NCBI RefSeq assembly: GCF_030253575.1
Contig: NC_080568.1
Span: forward strand, 575,501-639,500
DNA length: 64,000 nucleotides
Direction of reading: 5' to 3'
Source of the DNA: Rhododendron vialii
Lineage: Eukaryota > Streptophyta > Magnoliopsida > Ericales > Ericaceae
The notes beneath the pieces are model-generated. The model made no database searches. It was not told where the DNA came from and saw only the letters and a program-made list of their open reading frames with translations. The translations under genes were made by a program, and so were the position numbers. This document shows, one piece after another, positions 25,104 through 37,990 of the stretch (position 1 is the stretch's first letter; each line of letters begins with the position of its first letter).

Positions 25104-25175
<72 letters not shown>

Positions 25176-25920
25176 CTGATGAAAATCCTCCCCCCTCTTC
25201 TCTCCACCGATCAGTTTGGAGAAACCCAAAATTCCTCTATCAATTGGTTGTGGGGTTAAATTTGAAAGTAAAAAAAAAAAAAAAAAACGGGGCAGGTTGC
25301 GGGGAAGCAGGGGGTGTTAAAATAATTTTCGTAATAGTTAAAAAATGGGGGTGAATAATTTTTGGAAAAGAGAAAGCAAAAAAGAACTTTATTGCATATT
25401 TATTTATGACTAAAAAAATGAATGAGTTAAAAGTAATTTTTGGAAGTAAAAGTAGTAAAAAAAAGAAAAGGTTACAAAGAGGAGGTTAAAAGAACTTTTG
25501 AATTTCTGAAATTGTGGCTAAGGCTTAGGCGGTTGGTTATGGGGTTAATTGGTGGTGTGGAGTCGATTCTAATAAGAAAAAAAGGGGGAGAGAGAGAGGG
25601 GGGAAAGGTAAAATTTGAAAATAAAAAATAGGGTTAAAGTAATTTTTGATAAATAATAAGAAAAAAAGAACTTTATTGCATATTTATTTACCAATAAAAA
25701 AATAAAGATTTAAAAGTAATTTTTGAATGTAAAAAGTATAAAAAAAAAAAAAAAATTACCGCATTCCGTTAGCTCCATCCGTTACAAACTAACGGAATTG
25801 GACGGCATGGGTCTAATTGTTAACGGAATGCTAAGTTTAGGTATTTTTTTGTTAATAGTGAAAGTTCAGGTATTTTTTTGCGAGTTGTCAAAAAGTTCAG
25901 GGGTTTTTTTGAAATTTTTC
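24456..25920. mobile_element. Large foldback element (about 1.5 kb)
   Basis: The two halves are inverted copies. Outer ends: GGGAAAATTTCAAAAAAACC on the left and the complement of nearly the same sequence on the right. Both arms contain CTAAACTTAGCATTCCGTTA, a GTTAGCTCCATCC-type motif and repeated AATTACTTTTAACTC blocks, with further repetition inside each arm. A (CT)32 run lies in the loop region. No coding frame. A MULE-like non-autonomous origin is possible, but no clear target duplication was found. Confidence 0.75.
25109..25172. repeat. (CT)32 microsatellite
   Basis: An unbroken 64-bp CT run in the middle of the foldback element. Confidence 0.97.
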
Positions 25921-25980
25921 CCAAATTGGATGGGCTAAGATGCCAGCAATGAAAAGCCCAACCAATTTGGAGCATCTTGG

Positions 25981-28900
25981 TGTAAACACCCTATTTTGGA
26001 TTATCTGGATTAGTTTACTTACGTTTTTTGATTCTGCGATGATGATCAAGGTCAAGAACATCTCGAGATTGTTGGAATGTTTGAGCTTTGAGTATCCCGA
26101 ACCCCATTCAAACCTTTGTCGAACCTCTTTCAAACCAGAACCAAATGGTTTCAGCAAAACCTGACTGGCTTATGCCAGTGCTATGCTGGCGTGCACTAGT
26201 AAACTGCCACGTGTCAGTCATCGACTGTTGACTCAGTTACCACCGGCGCACGCTGGTACAAAGATGGTGTATGCCAGTCAAAGCTAGTCAAATCGTGTCA
26301 CGCCCTCGATTTTCAACATAAATAAATATAGCTTGTCATAAATAAAACTCCTCACATTTTTATTTTTTTTTACATATTACTCCAAAAGAGTCTACCATAT
26401 CCTAGTCATTAAATTACATATCCAACTCTAAGATTTTGAACAGATTACATCATTAAAAGAAATAGAATTAAGGTTCTATTACAGTCCAAAAATATGTTTT
26501 GCCAAAATGTCCATGAGTCTCATTTACCACTTCTTTCGAAAATATGCACTAGAATGCATACACTTCACTCCATGCTACTGCTCCGGGATCACACCTGAAA
26601 AATAATAGGTTGAGCTACACTAGCCTAGTAGAGAAATCTATACAACCATTATATGCAAATAGGAGGACAGGCAGAATGAACAAAATAGGTATGCTATGTC
26701 TCAATTTTAAAACGGAATGGAAGATTATAGATATCTCACCGTCGTTCATGATAATATAACACCAAGGTTCTAGGCTAACCACAATGTCCTATTCCGAATA
26801 CTCCATCTGCTCCCCGACTTCACCTTAGTCATAACAACACACGTTTAAAGAAAACAACCTATCGATATATGTCTCTATGGTAGTGTTCGACGATCAATCA
26901 CTTCTATTGTATATTCATCAAACAAACCCTTACATTTACTTATATCAATCACCATTACAAAATTCACGTCACACGTCATAAACGAGTACTCTTCCCGGGC
27001 CGTTTGTGGAGTCCCGCTACTCCCTACAAGTACTTCCCTCACAATAGGAACTGAATCACATCACATTATATAGGTCACCGTACCACAATTCCTCTAATAC
27101 ATTTCACAACTCAACCATTGATCTCAATCACATATAATGAATTCACAACGAATAGTTATTCACATAGAAATAGTACGGATAATCTCATCTCAATCAACTC
27201 GCCATCATTACGTTATTAGTTTCTTATCACCATACAAGCACTCACATTTCAAGGGATATTCTCTTACAACAAATCATAGACTTCTACCTTACAACTCATG
27301 CAACCATACAAGTTACGCAAGAGATGTAGCACATATCAAACATAAGAAAAATGTATCATGTACCCGCGCCTAGCATTGTTTAACCTAAAGGAGTGTTCTA
27401 CATGTTTGTTCCTCATATCGCATGTTAACACATACAACCTTAGCCCACCTGTATTCCTTTTGTTCTGTAAACCCTCGTTTCGGTGTCAAATGACTCATAC
27501 GGAACCCAACGACCACTACAAAGCCTAGTATACCACTAGTCTCGTCGAATCACTCAATTAAGTACTTAGATGAACCTAAAAACATCCGTGTTTCACTCCA
27601 CGATTCTAAGGAAGAATGACTACCCAACGTATATGAACATATCTATCTTATTTTGGCTACCAAACCTTATCGGTTAAGAATTAGGAGATGAGACCGCCAC
27701 CATTGGAAAGTAGATTTCCAGTACATGAATTTCGATATAAAATTTGCCCAAAACGGTGTTCGGATGAAAAAAGTTATGCCCTTTCGAAGTTTTCCAAAAA
27801 TGCTGATTTTTTATTTCCTACCGGTAGGAGAATGAATTTCACGAAAATAACATTTCTGGACAGCTTTCCTACCGGTATGGCCAAAACTCCTACCGGTAGG
27901 ACTTGGGTTTTCAGCGCACGATTTCAGATTTCGCGAGAACAAGTCTAGCAACAAAACCAACGATTTAAGGCATGATTCAAACACCAAATCATCACATTAA
28001 CACATAATAGAAGTGAGAAATCCATACCTCAAAGATCAAAGCCGAACTCACGAACTCCGAGCAAGCCCTGGCTATCCTAGACCCGAAATCCACCGAGAAC
28101 ACCTCCTCTGAATTTCAGTCCACCGATACAAACTCAAGATCGTGGTTATTAGGTGAAGGAGGAATAGATCCCTACGGATTTGAGGAGTATTGAGCTTGAG
28201 AGAATGAAAGAGCAAGAGAGAGAGAGAGAGAGTCGGATGGGAGAGAGAGAGAGAGAGGCGTGAGTTGTGTGGGTGTGTTTTGGGGAAAATTTTACCCTCC
28301 ACACTCACACACTCCTTTATATATATGTACACATATGCATAATACATTAACACCTCCAAACTCCCAAATTCGAGCACATTGAACCCAATTCACATATTCA
28401 CATCATATTTCTTTTTACGTAAGCAATTATACAACATCAAATTTATTGAAATAAAAATACGGGTCTCTACAAATCGTCACTATTCAACCACATGCTCAAG
28501 ACTTTTGCAGCCACCCAGTACATTGCACAGTATCCTGATGATTGCAAAAAGGCCGGGCTGTCCCCTTCTCTCCTACATCTCCTTTCAACCTAAGTCCCAT
28601 GCATTTAATGCATAGGAGGCTCCTTTCTTAACCTAACCAGCCTAAAACCAAGCTGGTTACCAGCTTCTTCAGTCCTCCCTTGAGCTATAAATACCTCCCT
28701 TGCATTTATATGCAAGGGGTTCACAAGGTTACACTCATTTAAGACTCTAAGTCTCTTTTTCTCTTCATTTTCCTAGCTTTCTTGCTCTTTCTTCCTCTTT
28801 TACTTGTAAGAGTAAGCAAGAAGTCTTTCCATATTCCCTTCACACCCTTTCACTCATCATTCATCCCTCAAACCTCAAGTTCAAAGCTCAAACACATCCA

Positions 28901-30123
28901 TCAAACTCAAAACCAAAGGTATATCACATTTCGTAACTTCCTGTTCTGATCCCTGAGGGGGGCTAGCAGTGTCAAGGAAGGTAATTTATACCAGTCCTGG
29001 TCCTAAAGCTGGTAAGATTTCAAATATCGTGCTGGGTTATTAGTGGCGCACGCCAGGATCATTAAGCCGTACGCCAGTCATGGCAGTATGTGCAGTACTG
29101 GCGTGGGGATCATTGATCATCCATCTTATGTTTTTCTTCATTTTACCACCTTATAGCATGCTAACAACCAGTTTACTGTTTTCTGTATCTTAGCGCTGTG
29201 TAGCTGTTTATTTGTTATTTCTGTGTTAGAAGGCCTCTGGGATCCTTCTGGTCATGTTCCAGAACCCAGACGATGTAAAGCTAAGCACTAGGCAAATGAG
29301 AAACTGGCGTACGACCATTATATCATGGTCCAGTGACTGGCCCTTGCATGGCTGTTAAGCTTTGGCCTCTGTTTTTCTTCCCCACACTGTTTATGGGATG
29401 CTCTGTTTATTCTTATTGCCCAATGTCATTTCTCTTGTCTGTGACCCCATATATTTTGCCTTATAAACTGTGTGGTTTATCCTGGGTGTGCACTGGTCCT
29501 TTCCAGAGCCCAGAGGGTTGAAAACAAGAACTATAAGTTTAGGTTATTAGTGTACGCCAGTCATGGTGTGACGTGCGCAGATCAGGTCAGCATGCAGAGG
29601 TTCATCCAGTGCATGCAGGTTTTTTCCTGAGCACGATATTCCCGACTATTGTGTCCCAGTCAGTTTAAAATACTCACACAAGTGCTTGTTCTCAATCTAT
29701 ATTTATTGCTTAAATTAATCATTCATCACATTTTGTCACATAATGCTACTGGCTACGGTTTTAACTCTATTTAACTATTCCCCCGCCCTAATTGGTTAAA
29801 AATGATTAATGAGAAAAAAATGCAAATGTTTTACAAAAATGCCCGAGTAGAGACCGATCTCCGGATTGGGCGAGAGGGCTGCCATAAAACCCTTCCCTTC
29901 TTGTAACCTAGCTCCCGAACCTCAGATATCGAATGTGACGACGGTCCAGTCTATGCATTTTTTAAAATCAAACAACGTAGCAAACGTTTCAAGTTCGGTT
30001 CATTGGGTGCATACCGTGAAACCCGAGTAGCGGATCTGAATTGTAGCGTTTCGTCTCGCTTTTCCAAAAAGGGCACACCCGATTTTATCCACGAAAGTTG
30101 AACTTTCGGGGCGTGTGCCCACA
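25981..30123 (+). mobile_element. Solo LTR, probably Ty3/Gypsy, with a nested LTR
   Basis: Begins TGTAAACACCCTATTTTGG and ends GTGTGCCCACA, flanked on both sides by the 5-bp repeat CTTGG. About 1.96 kb once the nested LTR at 26296-28471 is removed. Same family as 30776-32766, which lies in the opposite orientation. No internal region is present. The exact flanking repeat indicates a moderate age. Confidence 0.8.
26296..28471 (+). mobile_element. Solo LTR nested in another LTR, Gypsy (perhaps Tekay-like)
   Basis: About 2.18 kb, starting TGTCACGCCCTCG and ending GGGTCTCTACA, flanked by the 5-bp repeat AATCG. It sits inside the LTR at 25981-30123 and is therefore younger. The TGTCACGCCC start, long size and the repeated CCTACCGGTAGG motif fit chromoviral LTRs. 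No coding region. Confidence 0.8.
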
Positions 30124-30161
30124 CTTGGCCCATGACAGAGTTTGTTAGGTCATTGTTTCTT

Positions 30162-30293
30162 GGGAAAATGACACCTAATGACGTGTTTGATAATTAATAT
30201 CCACCAAGGATATTCTCAATATTAACAAATGTTCTCAGCATGTTCTTGGCAGGTATTAATTATCAAAACACGTCATGAGCCCGTCATTTTCCC
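30162..30293. mobile_element. Small MULE-like MITE
   Basis: 132 bp with ends GGGAAAATGAC and GTCATTTTCCC, arms continuing with ATGACGTGTTT..GATAATTAATA. It is flanked by the 9-bp repeat TTGTTTCTT on both sides, the size typical of Mutator-like elements. Confidence 0.85.
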
Positions 30294-30775
30294 TTGTTTC
30301 TTGGGCAATTAAATTAGGGAAAAGACTAGGGATGTGTATCATATGCACCCCCAAAAATATTATGCATTGTAGAGAAAATGTTACAAATCGTATAAAAGTT
30401 ATGAGATACACTAAAATGTTATGAATCATAATTAAAATATTACGAAACAAAAGTTACAAAACACACTAAAATGTTATGAATGAACTATAAAATAAATGCA
30501 TATAGTACATCTTTTTTAAAGGGTATGTATTATAGACTTTCCATTAGATTAGATTAGTTAAAGCAAGCCCCAAGTAAATTGTGTTTTCTATCCAAATTTT
30601 GAGAAAGCAGTTGGCGACCCGTGAAAAGGGTCCCTCAAGGATTCGGAGGGATTGGTAGTTGAATTAGGTATAACAAAGGATTTCTATGGGACAAAATTTT
30701 AAAGTGGGGTTGGCTGAAAATTTCCAAATACAACTACTGATATCGATGAGAATGTAACAAAACTATATACAGATC
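30294..30775. other. Short spacer between two opposed LTRs
   Basis: AT-rich sequence with repeated AAAATGTTATGAAT motifs. No gene seen. Confidence 0.4.
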
Positions 30776-32766
30776 TGTGGGCACACGCCCCGGAAAATCT
30801 ATTTTCTGTGCATAAAATCGGGTGCGCCCTTCTTGGGAAGCGCGGCAAAACGCTTCGATTTAGAGTCACCACTCGGGTTTCGCGGTATGCACCCAAGGAA
30901 CCGAACTTGAAACGTTTTGCTACGTTTGTTTGATTTGAAAAAGGCTTGTAGACTGGACCGTCGTCACCTTCGATATCTGAGGTTCGGGAGCCAAGTTACG
31001 AGAAGGGAAGGATTTTATGGCACCCCTCTCGCCTAATCCGGAGATCGGTCTCTACTCGGACATTTTGTAAAACATTTGCATTTTCTTCTCATTAATCATT
31101 TTTTAGCCAGTTAGGACGGGGGAGCAGTTAAAGGGGATTAAAACTGTAACACGTTGCAGTTATGTGACAATGTATGACGAATGATCGATCTAAACAAGTA
31201 TAATAGATTGAGAACAAGCCCCTGTGAGGATTTTGAACAAACTGGAACATGCTGTCCCGGAACAAGGCACGCAAAAGGAAACTGTATGCACTGGCCAGGC
31301 CACTGCATGCAGAGACTACTTGCATGCGCCACCGGTATACTGGCTTGCGCCGGTGAATCTAAACTCACAGCTCATATCCCTCAACCCTCTGGGCTCTGGA
31401 AGGACCAGTGCACACCCAGGACAAACCACACAGTCAAAATGGCAGGATAAAATACAGTTACAGACAGCAGATATGATTTTGAGCAGAAGAAAAGACAGTA
31501 TACCCCATAAACAGTGTGGAGAATATAAACAATGACCAAGGCCTAACTGTCACGCAAAGGCCAGCCACTGGATCCATCGTGACTGTCGTACGCCAGTCCA
31601 AAGACAATGTACGCCAGTTATACTACTTGGTCAGTGCTTGGCTTTGCATGATCCGGGCTTTGGAACATGACCAGAAAGGTCCCAGAGGCCACTTAAAGCA
31701 GAAATAAGAAATAAACAACTACACAGCTCTATGATACATAAAGCGATAAACTGATTCTTAACATGCAAAAAGGTGATAAGATAAAAAGAAATGAAATAAG
31801 AACAGGATGATCCGTGGTCTCCACGCCAGTGGTGCACGTACAGCCATTACTGGCGTACGGCTTGTGGTTATTGCGCGCGCCACTTATCATCACACACGAT
31901 CATTGAATCTTTGCTAGCTTTGAGGCCAAGACTGATATTGATTACTAGCCTTGACCCTGCTAGCACCCCTCATGGGTCAGAATAAGGCACAGAGCAAAAG
32001 GTGGTATACCTTTTGGATTGAGCTTGGTGATGGATTGAAGCTTTGAGCTTGAGGTTAGGAGGATATATGGAGGGTGTGGGGTGTTAGAGAGGTGTGTGGG
32101 TGATGTTTCCTTGCTTGTGCCTTAAATGGATGAAAGGAAACAACCAAGAAAACAAGAGAAAAGAAAGGAATGGCTTGAGAGTCTTAATGGAGCCAACCCC
32201 TTGCAAATGAATGCAAGGGGGGTATTTATAGCACAAGAGTGACTGAGGGAAGGGCAGTAACCAGATGGGTTAAGGGCTGGTTTGGCTAAGGAGAGAACCT
32301 CCCATGCATTAAATGCATGGGACTAGGTGATGGGGGATGTAGGAGAGAGAGGGGAACGTCTCTGCAGAGTATAATCATCAGGGGAACTGTAGCCTACGTC
32401 AGGGTGGCCACAAAAGTCCCGAGCACGTGCTTGAATAGTGATGATTTGACCGGGTTTTACTAGCGTACACCGTAATGGTACCTGCGTGCGCCGGTGATAA
32501 CTGAGTCAACGGTTGATGACTGACACGTGGCAGTTGACCAGTGCACGCCATGAAGATACTGGCGCAAACAAGTATGGTTTTGCTGAGGTCTTTTTGGTTT
32601 TGGCTTGAAGGGTCTGGGCAGAGCTTGACAAAGGTTTTGAGTGAGATTCAGGACGCTCAAAACTCAAACACCACTAGCCTCGGGGTGTTCTTGACCGTAA
32701 TCATCATTGGGGAATCAAAAGATTGTAAGTAAATTAGTCTGGACAGTCCAAAATAGGGTGTCTACA
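30776..32766 (-). mobile_element. Solo LTR, probably Ty3/Gypsy, inverted partner
   Basis: 1,991 bp. Read on the minus strand it starts TGTAGACACCCTATTTTGG and ends GTGTGCCCACA. Flanked by the exact 5-bp repeat AGATC on both sides. It is the same family as the LTR at 25981-30123 but has a different target repeat, so it is an independent insertion. Confidence 0.82.
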
Positions 32767-34017
32767 AGATCACGTGAGGGCTATTTTTGGGTCTCACACA
32801 AATAATTCAAATAATTTATTTACTTTTAATTTTTTTTAAAGTGGCTCAAGGATCGGATAACTGTAAATGTTTGATCCAATATTTCAATTTTTTCATTCAC
32901 AATACAGGATCCTGGATGCTGAACGAAAATTGGTACATTAAATCAAGTACTTGACTTATCCAATTGAGTTGATTTTTTGTAGAGGCCAATCGAAACGATA
33001 TTTTAAAATTAATGAATTATTTGTGTGGAGCTCAATGTGGACAATGCGCCATGTTCAGTAGATTCTCATTTGTACTCGTAGACGGGTTCAGGGATGTGAA
33101 TAAAGACAAATCACGACAGTTATGGTAAAGGAAGATCATTCATAGATGTTCCGAAATTCCTTCATTAACGACATTTTTGAATTAAGAATTAGTTCATTCC
33201 TATCATATTCCTTCGTTAAAAATTTCTCCTTTTTTCCAACCCATTTGGACATAATGAAAGGACGTGCCAATTCTTGAAATGAAAGATATCACCCCTAAAA
33301 TTCCGATAACACAACCTTATCACATCAACCTTATCAGGGGGCAGGATGACAATTATGTTAATTTGGCTATGTTAAAACTCATGTTTTAATTTGGCTATGT
33401 TGGAGAAGTTTGGCTGGCGGCTCTTGACTTGTGATCAATTATCTCTTGTAAGTCGGGGGAGTCAGATTTTTTTTTTTCCTAATCGATAGAAAAAATCGTT
33501 TTACATCATATATAAAGTACAAAGTAATAACCCGTGACACTATATCAATTGTGAGAGTTCACGAGACAACCAAATCTAACAATTCAACCAATACAAAAAA
33601 TAAGCCAATTATAGGGTAGAAATAAAGAAAGAAAAAAAGTTTTCGTGTTTCGTGATCGAATCTTTGTTTGCATGATTGTTTTGGTTCATTTTTGTGTTTT
33701 GTGATCAAATCTTTGTTTGCCTCTGAGCTTAGTTTTGTAAGTGTCGGATGGCATTTTATTGAATGCAATGCCGCATAAAAAAATACAGTAAAAAATAAAG
33801 TTTAATAAACGTGCATGGACATTTTTACCTGAATGGAGATGACTCAGTCAAACCATGACTGGTTTTCAAACTGCCAGCTAAATTTCAATGGATAATGTAA
33901 TTAGCTGGACTTTTTGTTGCTCTGAGCAATACATAAAGTCATCTGACCCGGTCTAAGTCCAAATTAATCACGTGCTAGCTCTTTGGTTTCCTATCTCTCG
34001 TCAGCAGAAAATTACTA
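32767..34017. other. Intergenic, no gene seen
   Basis: AT-rich sequence with short homopolymer tracts and possible retroposon tails (for example the A tract after CATTTTATTGAATGCAATG near 33780). Nothing assignable. Confidence 0.4.
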
Positions 34018-34805
34018 GGACGCGGGGGCTCTAGGCACAGCACCCCTGCTCACACCAAAAAATGGTAGTACATTTGAAGGGAAAAAAAATTTATTCTTTC
34101 ATATTTGTAATCCTATGAAGAAGAAACGTGATTATAAAAATCTTAGAAATAAAATTAAATTATGTCTTTTTAAAATAATATGATCAGAATAATAAGATCT
34201 TCACACTGATTTAAACGGATTGAAAATTGGAGCAGATAATTTTTTAACTGTATTTTTAATATATAAACCGTCTACAAAAATTAAGTGCTCCAATTTTTAA
34301 TCCGTTTGAACAAGTGTGAATATTTTATTATTCTGAACATATTATTCTAAAGGATCATAATTAACTTTTGTCTCTAAAACTCTCATAATTAAGAATCTAT
34401 TTTTTATTTAAGATCCTGTGATACAGAAACATGATTATTAGAGCCTTAAAGACAAAAGTTAATTATGACTTTTTAGAATAATATGTTCAGAATAATAAGA
34501 TCTTCGCACATATTCAAATGAATTAAAAATTGGAGCATTTAATTTTTAGATTGTTTATATATTAAAAATACAGTTAAAAAATTATCTGCTCCAATTTTCA
34601 ATTCGTTTAAACCAATGTGAAGATCTTATTATTCTGATCATACTATTCTAAAGAGACATAATTAAATTTTATCTTTAAAGCTCTTATAATCACGTTTCTG
34701 TTTTATAGAATTGCAAATAGGAAGACTAAAATTTTTTTTCTCCAAAATGCTACCGTTTTTGGGTGTGGGTAGGGGGTGCTGTGCCTCCTGGCAGCCCCCG
34801 CGTCC
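34018..34805. mobile_element. Foldback element, Mutator-like, 788 bp
   Basis: Ends GGACGCGGGGGCT and AGCCCCCGCGTCC are exact inverted copies, and the whole element pairs with itself through GGCACAGCACCCC and repeated TCAGAATAATAAGATCTTC blocks. It is flanked by the exact 9-bp repeat AAATTACTA, diagnostic for Mutator-like insertion. The inner part repeats itself several times, so it can form nested hairpins. No coding frame. Related inner sequence occurs at 37560-37945. Confidence 0.9.
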
Positions 34806-36170
34806 AAATTACTAATGCGGTTTAGAGAAATACTTCAGACCAATTGCATGCATTGTTAAAGTCATTTTTTGGTCTGTTTTTTTTTTCTCGAAAAACAAAA
34901 TATTTTATTAATTCCAAAAGAGTTATATCGAGAGAAAAAGATAGGCGAGCAAAACTTGCTCAACCACAAAACAAGAAACACAAAATCTCGAAAGGGGGTC
35001 ATTTTTTGGTCTGTTACGATGTCAAAAAAAAAAAAAAAAACAGCAATAGTGTTGGACAGTTCTAGCCCTGTTTTTGTACAATTTAAATCCAGATGATTCG
35101 AATTCATCTCTCTCTCTATATATATAGATCAAATGGCTTGGATGATGTGAAGAAATGACAATTAATGCATTCGACAACAAAGATGGCATTACCAATATTT
35201 TTGGCATCAACAAATGACAAATAGTGAACTTAGATTTTGCTATATACTGTACAAAAAACATCTCGATTGGCCAAAACTGCATAGGATTTTTGTATACGAT
35301 TTAAGGGTAGAAGCCAGCTGCCAAATTATAGCATGCACTAGCTAAACAAATGAGGACTTGCTCCTATGAATTACTACTCACGTACTAATTAAAGGCAATT
35401 AATTCAAGCATGACTCTCGGTCCATTTCATTTCATGAACAATTTTATGAACTGAAAGTCATGTATCCTAACATTTTTTAAAATAATCGCCAAACAGGATT
35501 AAATCGTTCAACCAAACTGAACACCGAAAACAAATCGGTGAAATTTAGTCGCGTTTTTTAATAGTAGTTTTGAATTGTTTGGTTTTGAAACACGAAGAAC
35601 CTGTTTGATTTTAAGAAGTTAAATTATTTCAAGTTTTAAGTTGTATAGCTTTTTTACCCCCTTTATTGGATGAGCACTTAATTTAGGAGTAGTTCAATTT
35701 GTAATATGCAATTATACAACTTATCAAGCAAAATTGCATGTACTTTCATGATGAATTATAAAAACCTACACCAAACTTATCTAGAATTTATTTTAAGTTT
35801 TTAAGTGATCGAATACTCATAATTTAAATCTAACTTGTAAGTGATAGCAAACGGATCTTAAATAAACTGGCATTCGCTTCTATTTCAACTGAAAGGATTT
35901 ATACCTATCCTCGTAAACACACATCCCCTTAGGATAGAGTACATTATGTTTAACGAATGAAAAAAAATTTGAAAGAATTTACACACGGAAGAAAGCCGAA
36001 ACAACCGATTTCTTTATATTATCTGCATAACATCTGGTACATACTTCATGATTAGTTCGAGGGAGAAGTAAAACATAAATAGCACCCTAGCTTCCATTCA
36101 TTTTGGAGCTTTCCTTCAACTATTGCTGTGAACTCACTGCTAGGGTTTTCCCCCTGACCATACAAAATAA
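34806..36170. other. Intergenic downstream of ERF copy 1
   Basis: AT-rich, with an A16 run at about 35026-35041 and a CT/TA tract at 35108-35127. No gene seen. Confidence 0.45.
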
Positions 36171-36393
36171 TTCTGGCATTGTATTAGCTGGCTCAGATAT
36201 CTGGTTATGAAAATATACAAATATTGATCAGTAACTGCACAAATCGATCACGTCAAACCAAACAGAACCTCGTGTCCAATAATTCCTCCCTTCATTGTGG
36301 CAATATCTGTGTACATTATTATATTTCTTTACGTTTTAATATCAACTGTATATATTTCCCAAAGACCAAAATAATGGCTTTGTAAACACTTAC

Positions 36394-36921
36394 TCAGAGA
36401 TAATCTTCAACTGAAATATTCAAACTCTCCCCTCCTCTCACCTCACTACTCCTCGCCTCCCAATTCCCAAAACTCCCCTCTTCATTTCGCCAAGTTTCGT
36501 TTTCAAAACCATCGACCACCTTCTCTCCACTGATCATCTTCCCGTCGCAACCGTTCGTTACTTCAACGGACGGCTGCTTCATCGCAAACTGCGCATCAAC
36601 CGCCATCCCAGCGTCCGAGGCCGCCTTCTGCACGGACGTTGGCGACATCCCCGTACGCACCGCCGTGGGCAACGTTAACGGGAAGTTAAGCTTCTCGAGC
36701 GAGGAAGGGCCGCGGAGGCAGTAGGACGCGATGTCGTGCGCCACTGCGGCCGCCTCGGGAGTGGAGTAGGAGCCGAGCCAGAGCCTGTGTTGGGTTCCGG
36801 GCACCCGGATTTCCGACACCCATTTCCCCCACTTACGACGCCGCACTCCTCTGTACTTCTTCTGTGAGTCCGGTGTGCTGCAATTGCTTGTGCTTCCACC
36901 TTGATCATCTGAGCTACTCAT
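36394..36921 (-). CDS. AP2/ERF transcription factor, ERF020/ERF021-like (DREB), copy 1
   Basis: Intronless 175-aa protein. One AP2 domain at about residues 23-80: [20 protein letters not shown], then [20 protein letters not shown] and CLRGPSS. The WVSEIRVPG and [16 protein letters not shown] pattern belongs to DREB subgroup A-5/II, so it should bind GCC- or DRE-like promoter sites in the nucleus. The tail is acidic and ends [10 protein letters not shown]. From the neighbouring PSB33 and PPR genes, the likely Arabidopsis counterpart is ERF020 (At1g71520). It differs from copy 2 (43877-44401) by about ten residues, mostly outside the AP2 domain; inside it the difference is GTQHR against GTQER. 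The frame is intact. A TATA box lies 140 bp upstream. Confidence 0.93.
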   Translation of the reverse strand: MSSSDDQGGSTSNCSTPDSQKKYRGVRRRKWGKWVSEIRVPGTQHRLWLGSYSTPEAAAVAHDIASYCLRGPSSLEKLNFPLTLPTAVRTGMSPTSVQKAASDAGMAVDAQFAMKQPSVEVTNGCDGKMISGEKVVDGFENETWRNEEGSFGNWEARSSEVRGGESLNISVEDYL

Positions 36922-36974
36922 TTGAACTAGTAGAACGTAGTTGTAGATATATATACGTTGTTTCTAAATTGAAA

Positions 36975-37026
36975 AGTTGCTGGAAATGGGAGGAGTGGTG
37001 AGTGCTGGAAATGGGAGGAGTGGTGA
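36975..37026. repeat. Tandem repeat in the ERF copy 1 leader
   Basis: GCTGGAAATGGGAGGAGTGG followed by TGAGT occurs twice here, but only once in the matching place of copy 2 (about 44463-44488). Confidence 0.8.
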
Positions 37027-37060
37027 GTTATGAAGGGAGGAAAGTAGAAAGGAGTAGAAG

Positions 37061-37068
37061 TTTATATA
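37061..37068 (-). promoter_or_regulatory. TATA box of ERF copy 1
   Basis: TATATAAA on the minus strand, 140 bp before the ATG, kept in the same context (TTTATATAGGTTGAAGAAGG, plus strand) in copy 2. A GA tract 90-115 bp further upstream (37156-37178) is present only in copy 1. Confidence 0.7.
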
Positions 37069-37384
37069 GGTTGAAGAAGGGGAAAGTCAGAGGAGAGGAG
37101 GTGGGATATTTATGGTTTGTGGTTGTGGGAGTGTTTGGGAGGGCTGACCTTTTAGATAGAGAGAGAGAGAGAGATAGATGTGGGGTTGGGTGGAAAGTCA
37201 AGATTTTCAAAGGTCAAAGAAAAGAAAGGATTTTGAAGGCAACTGTTCCACTCATTAAAAATCAAAAGGCTTTTTGTAATTCAATGGGTGTGGAATGAGT
37301 CTTTTGGTTTGCCAAGTGGGGCTAGTGGGTTATTACTATTACTACGCGACGTTAAGCTCACACGTATATTAGGAGTACTTGGTT

Positions 37385-37990
37385 GGCCCCTTTCAAAAAA
37401 AAGAATAAATTCTTTACACGAGTCCGAACCCCTTGTCCGAAATTGTCTGTCCCCCTCCTTCGTCCCGGTCCTCTATTTCCGCCACGTATCAACTCCTTTT
37501 TTCCCTCTAACAGCGTCAACTGCTCCCTTTTCTATTCGATTTTAATTTCATCCTCTTTTTGATATATATTACAAAATATTGTTAAAACATTAAGTGTTTC
37601 AAATTTTAATCTGTTTCAACATGTGAAAAGATTTTAATTTTTTGATTATTTTATCCTAAATGGTCATAATTAAATTTTGACTATAGAGCTCTCGTTGATT
37701 AATCCTAAAAAAGGTCGTAGAATCAAATATCTCTTAGAGCTAATCAACGAGCCATAGAGTCAAAATTTAATTATTACCATTTAGGATAAAATGATCAGAA
37801 AACTAAAATCTTTCCACCGGTTCAAACGGATTAAAATTTAGAACACTTAATTTTTTAACCATATTTTTTACAATATATAAAATGTCTAAAGAGGTTGAAA
37901 AATTAATTATTCCAAATTTCAATCCTTTTGAACCAAATGCATTTTTTAATTTAAAGGCCTAGATTTGCGCGTCGAACACTTATTTATGGA
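37385..37990. mobile_element. Unit A-only insertion with a foldback core
   Basis: Sequence absent from the matching place of unit B. Between 37560 and 37945 it is self-complementary (TTTTGACTATAGAGCTC against GAGCCATAGAGTCAAAA; TTTATCCTAAATGGT against ACCATTTAGGATAAA). The inner motifs resemble the foldback at 34018-34805. Outer limits and target repeat are not fixed. Confidence 0.6.

Noticed and set aside
25109-25172. CT run as a promoter element
   Set aside because: It lies in the loop of a foldback transposon, with no gene start nearby.
26296-28471. CCTACCGGTAGG repeats as transcription factor sites
   Set aside because: They belong to the nested LTR and recur in that LTR type, so a host role is not supported.
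30990-31030. Motif shared by 29850-29940 and 30950-31060 as a possible conserved RNA
   Set aside because: Both are parts of the same LTR family in opposite orientation, which explains the match.
36675-36908. Arg/Ser-rich frames overlapping both ERF genes
   Set aside because: GC-rich shadows of the AP2 coding frame. The AP2 frame is the conserved one.
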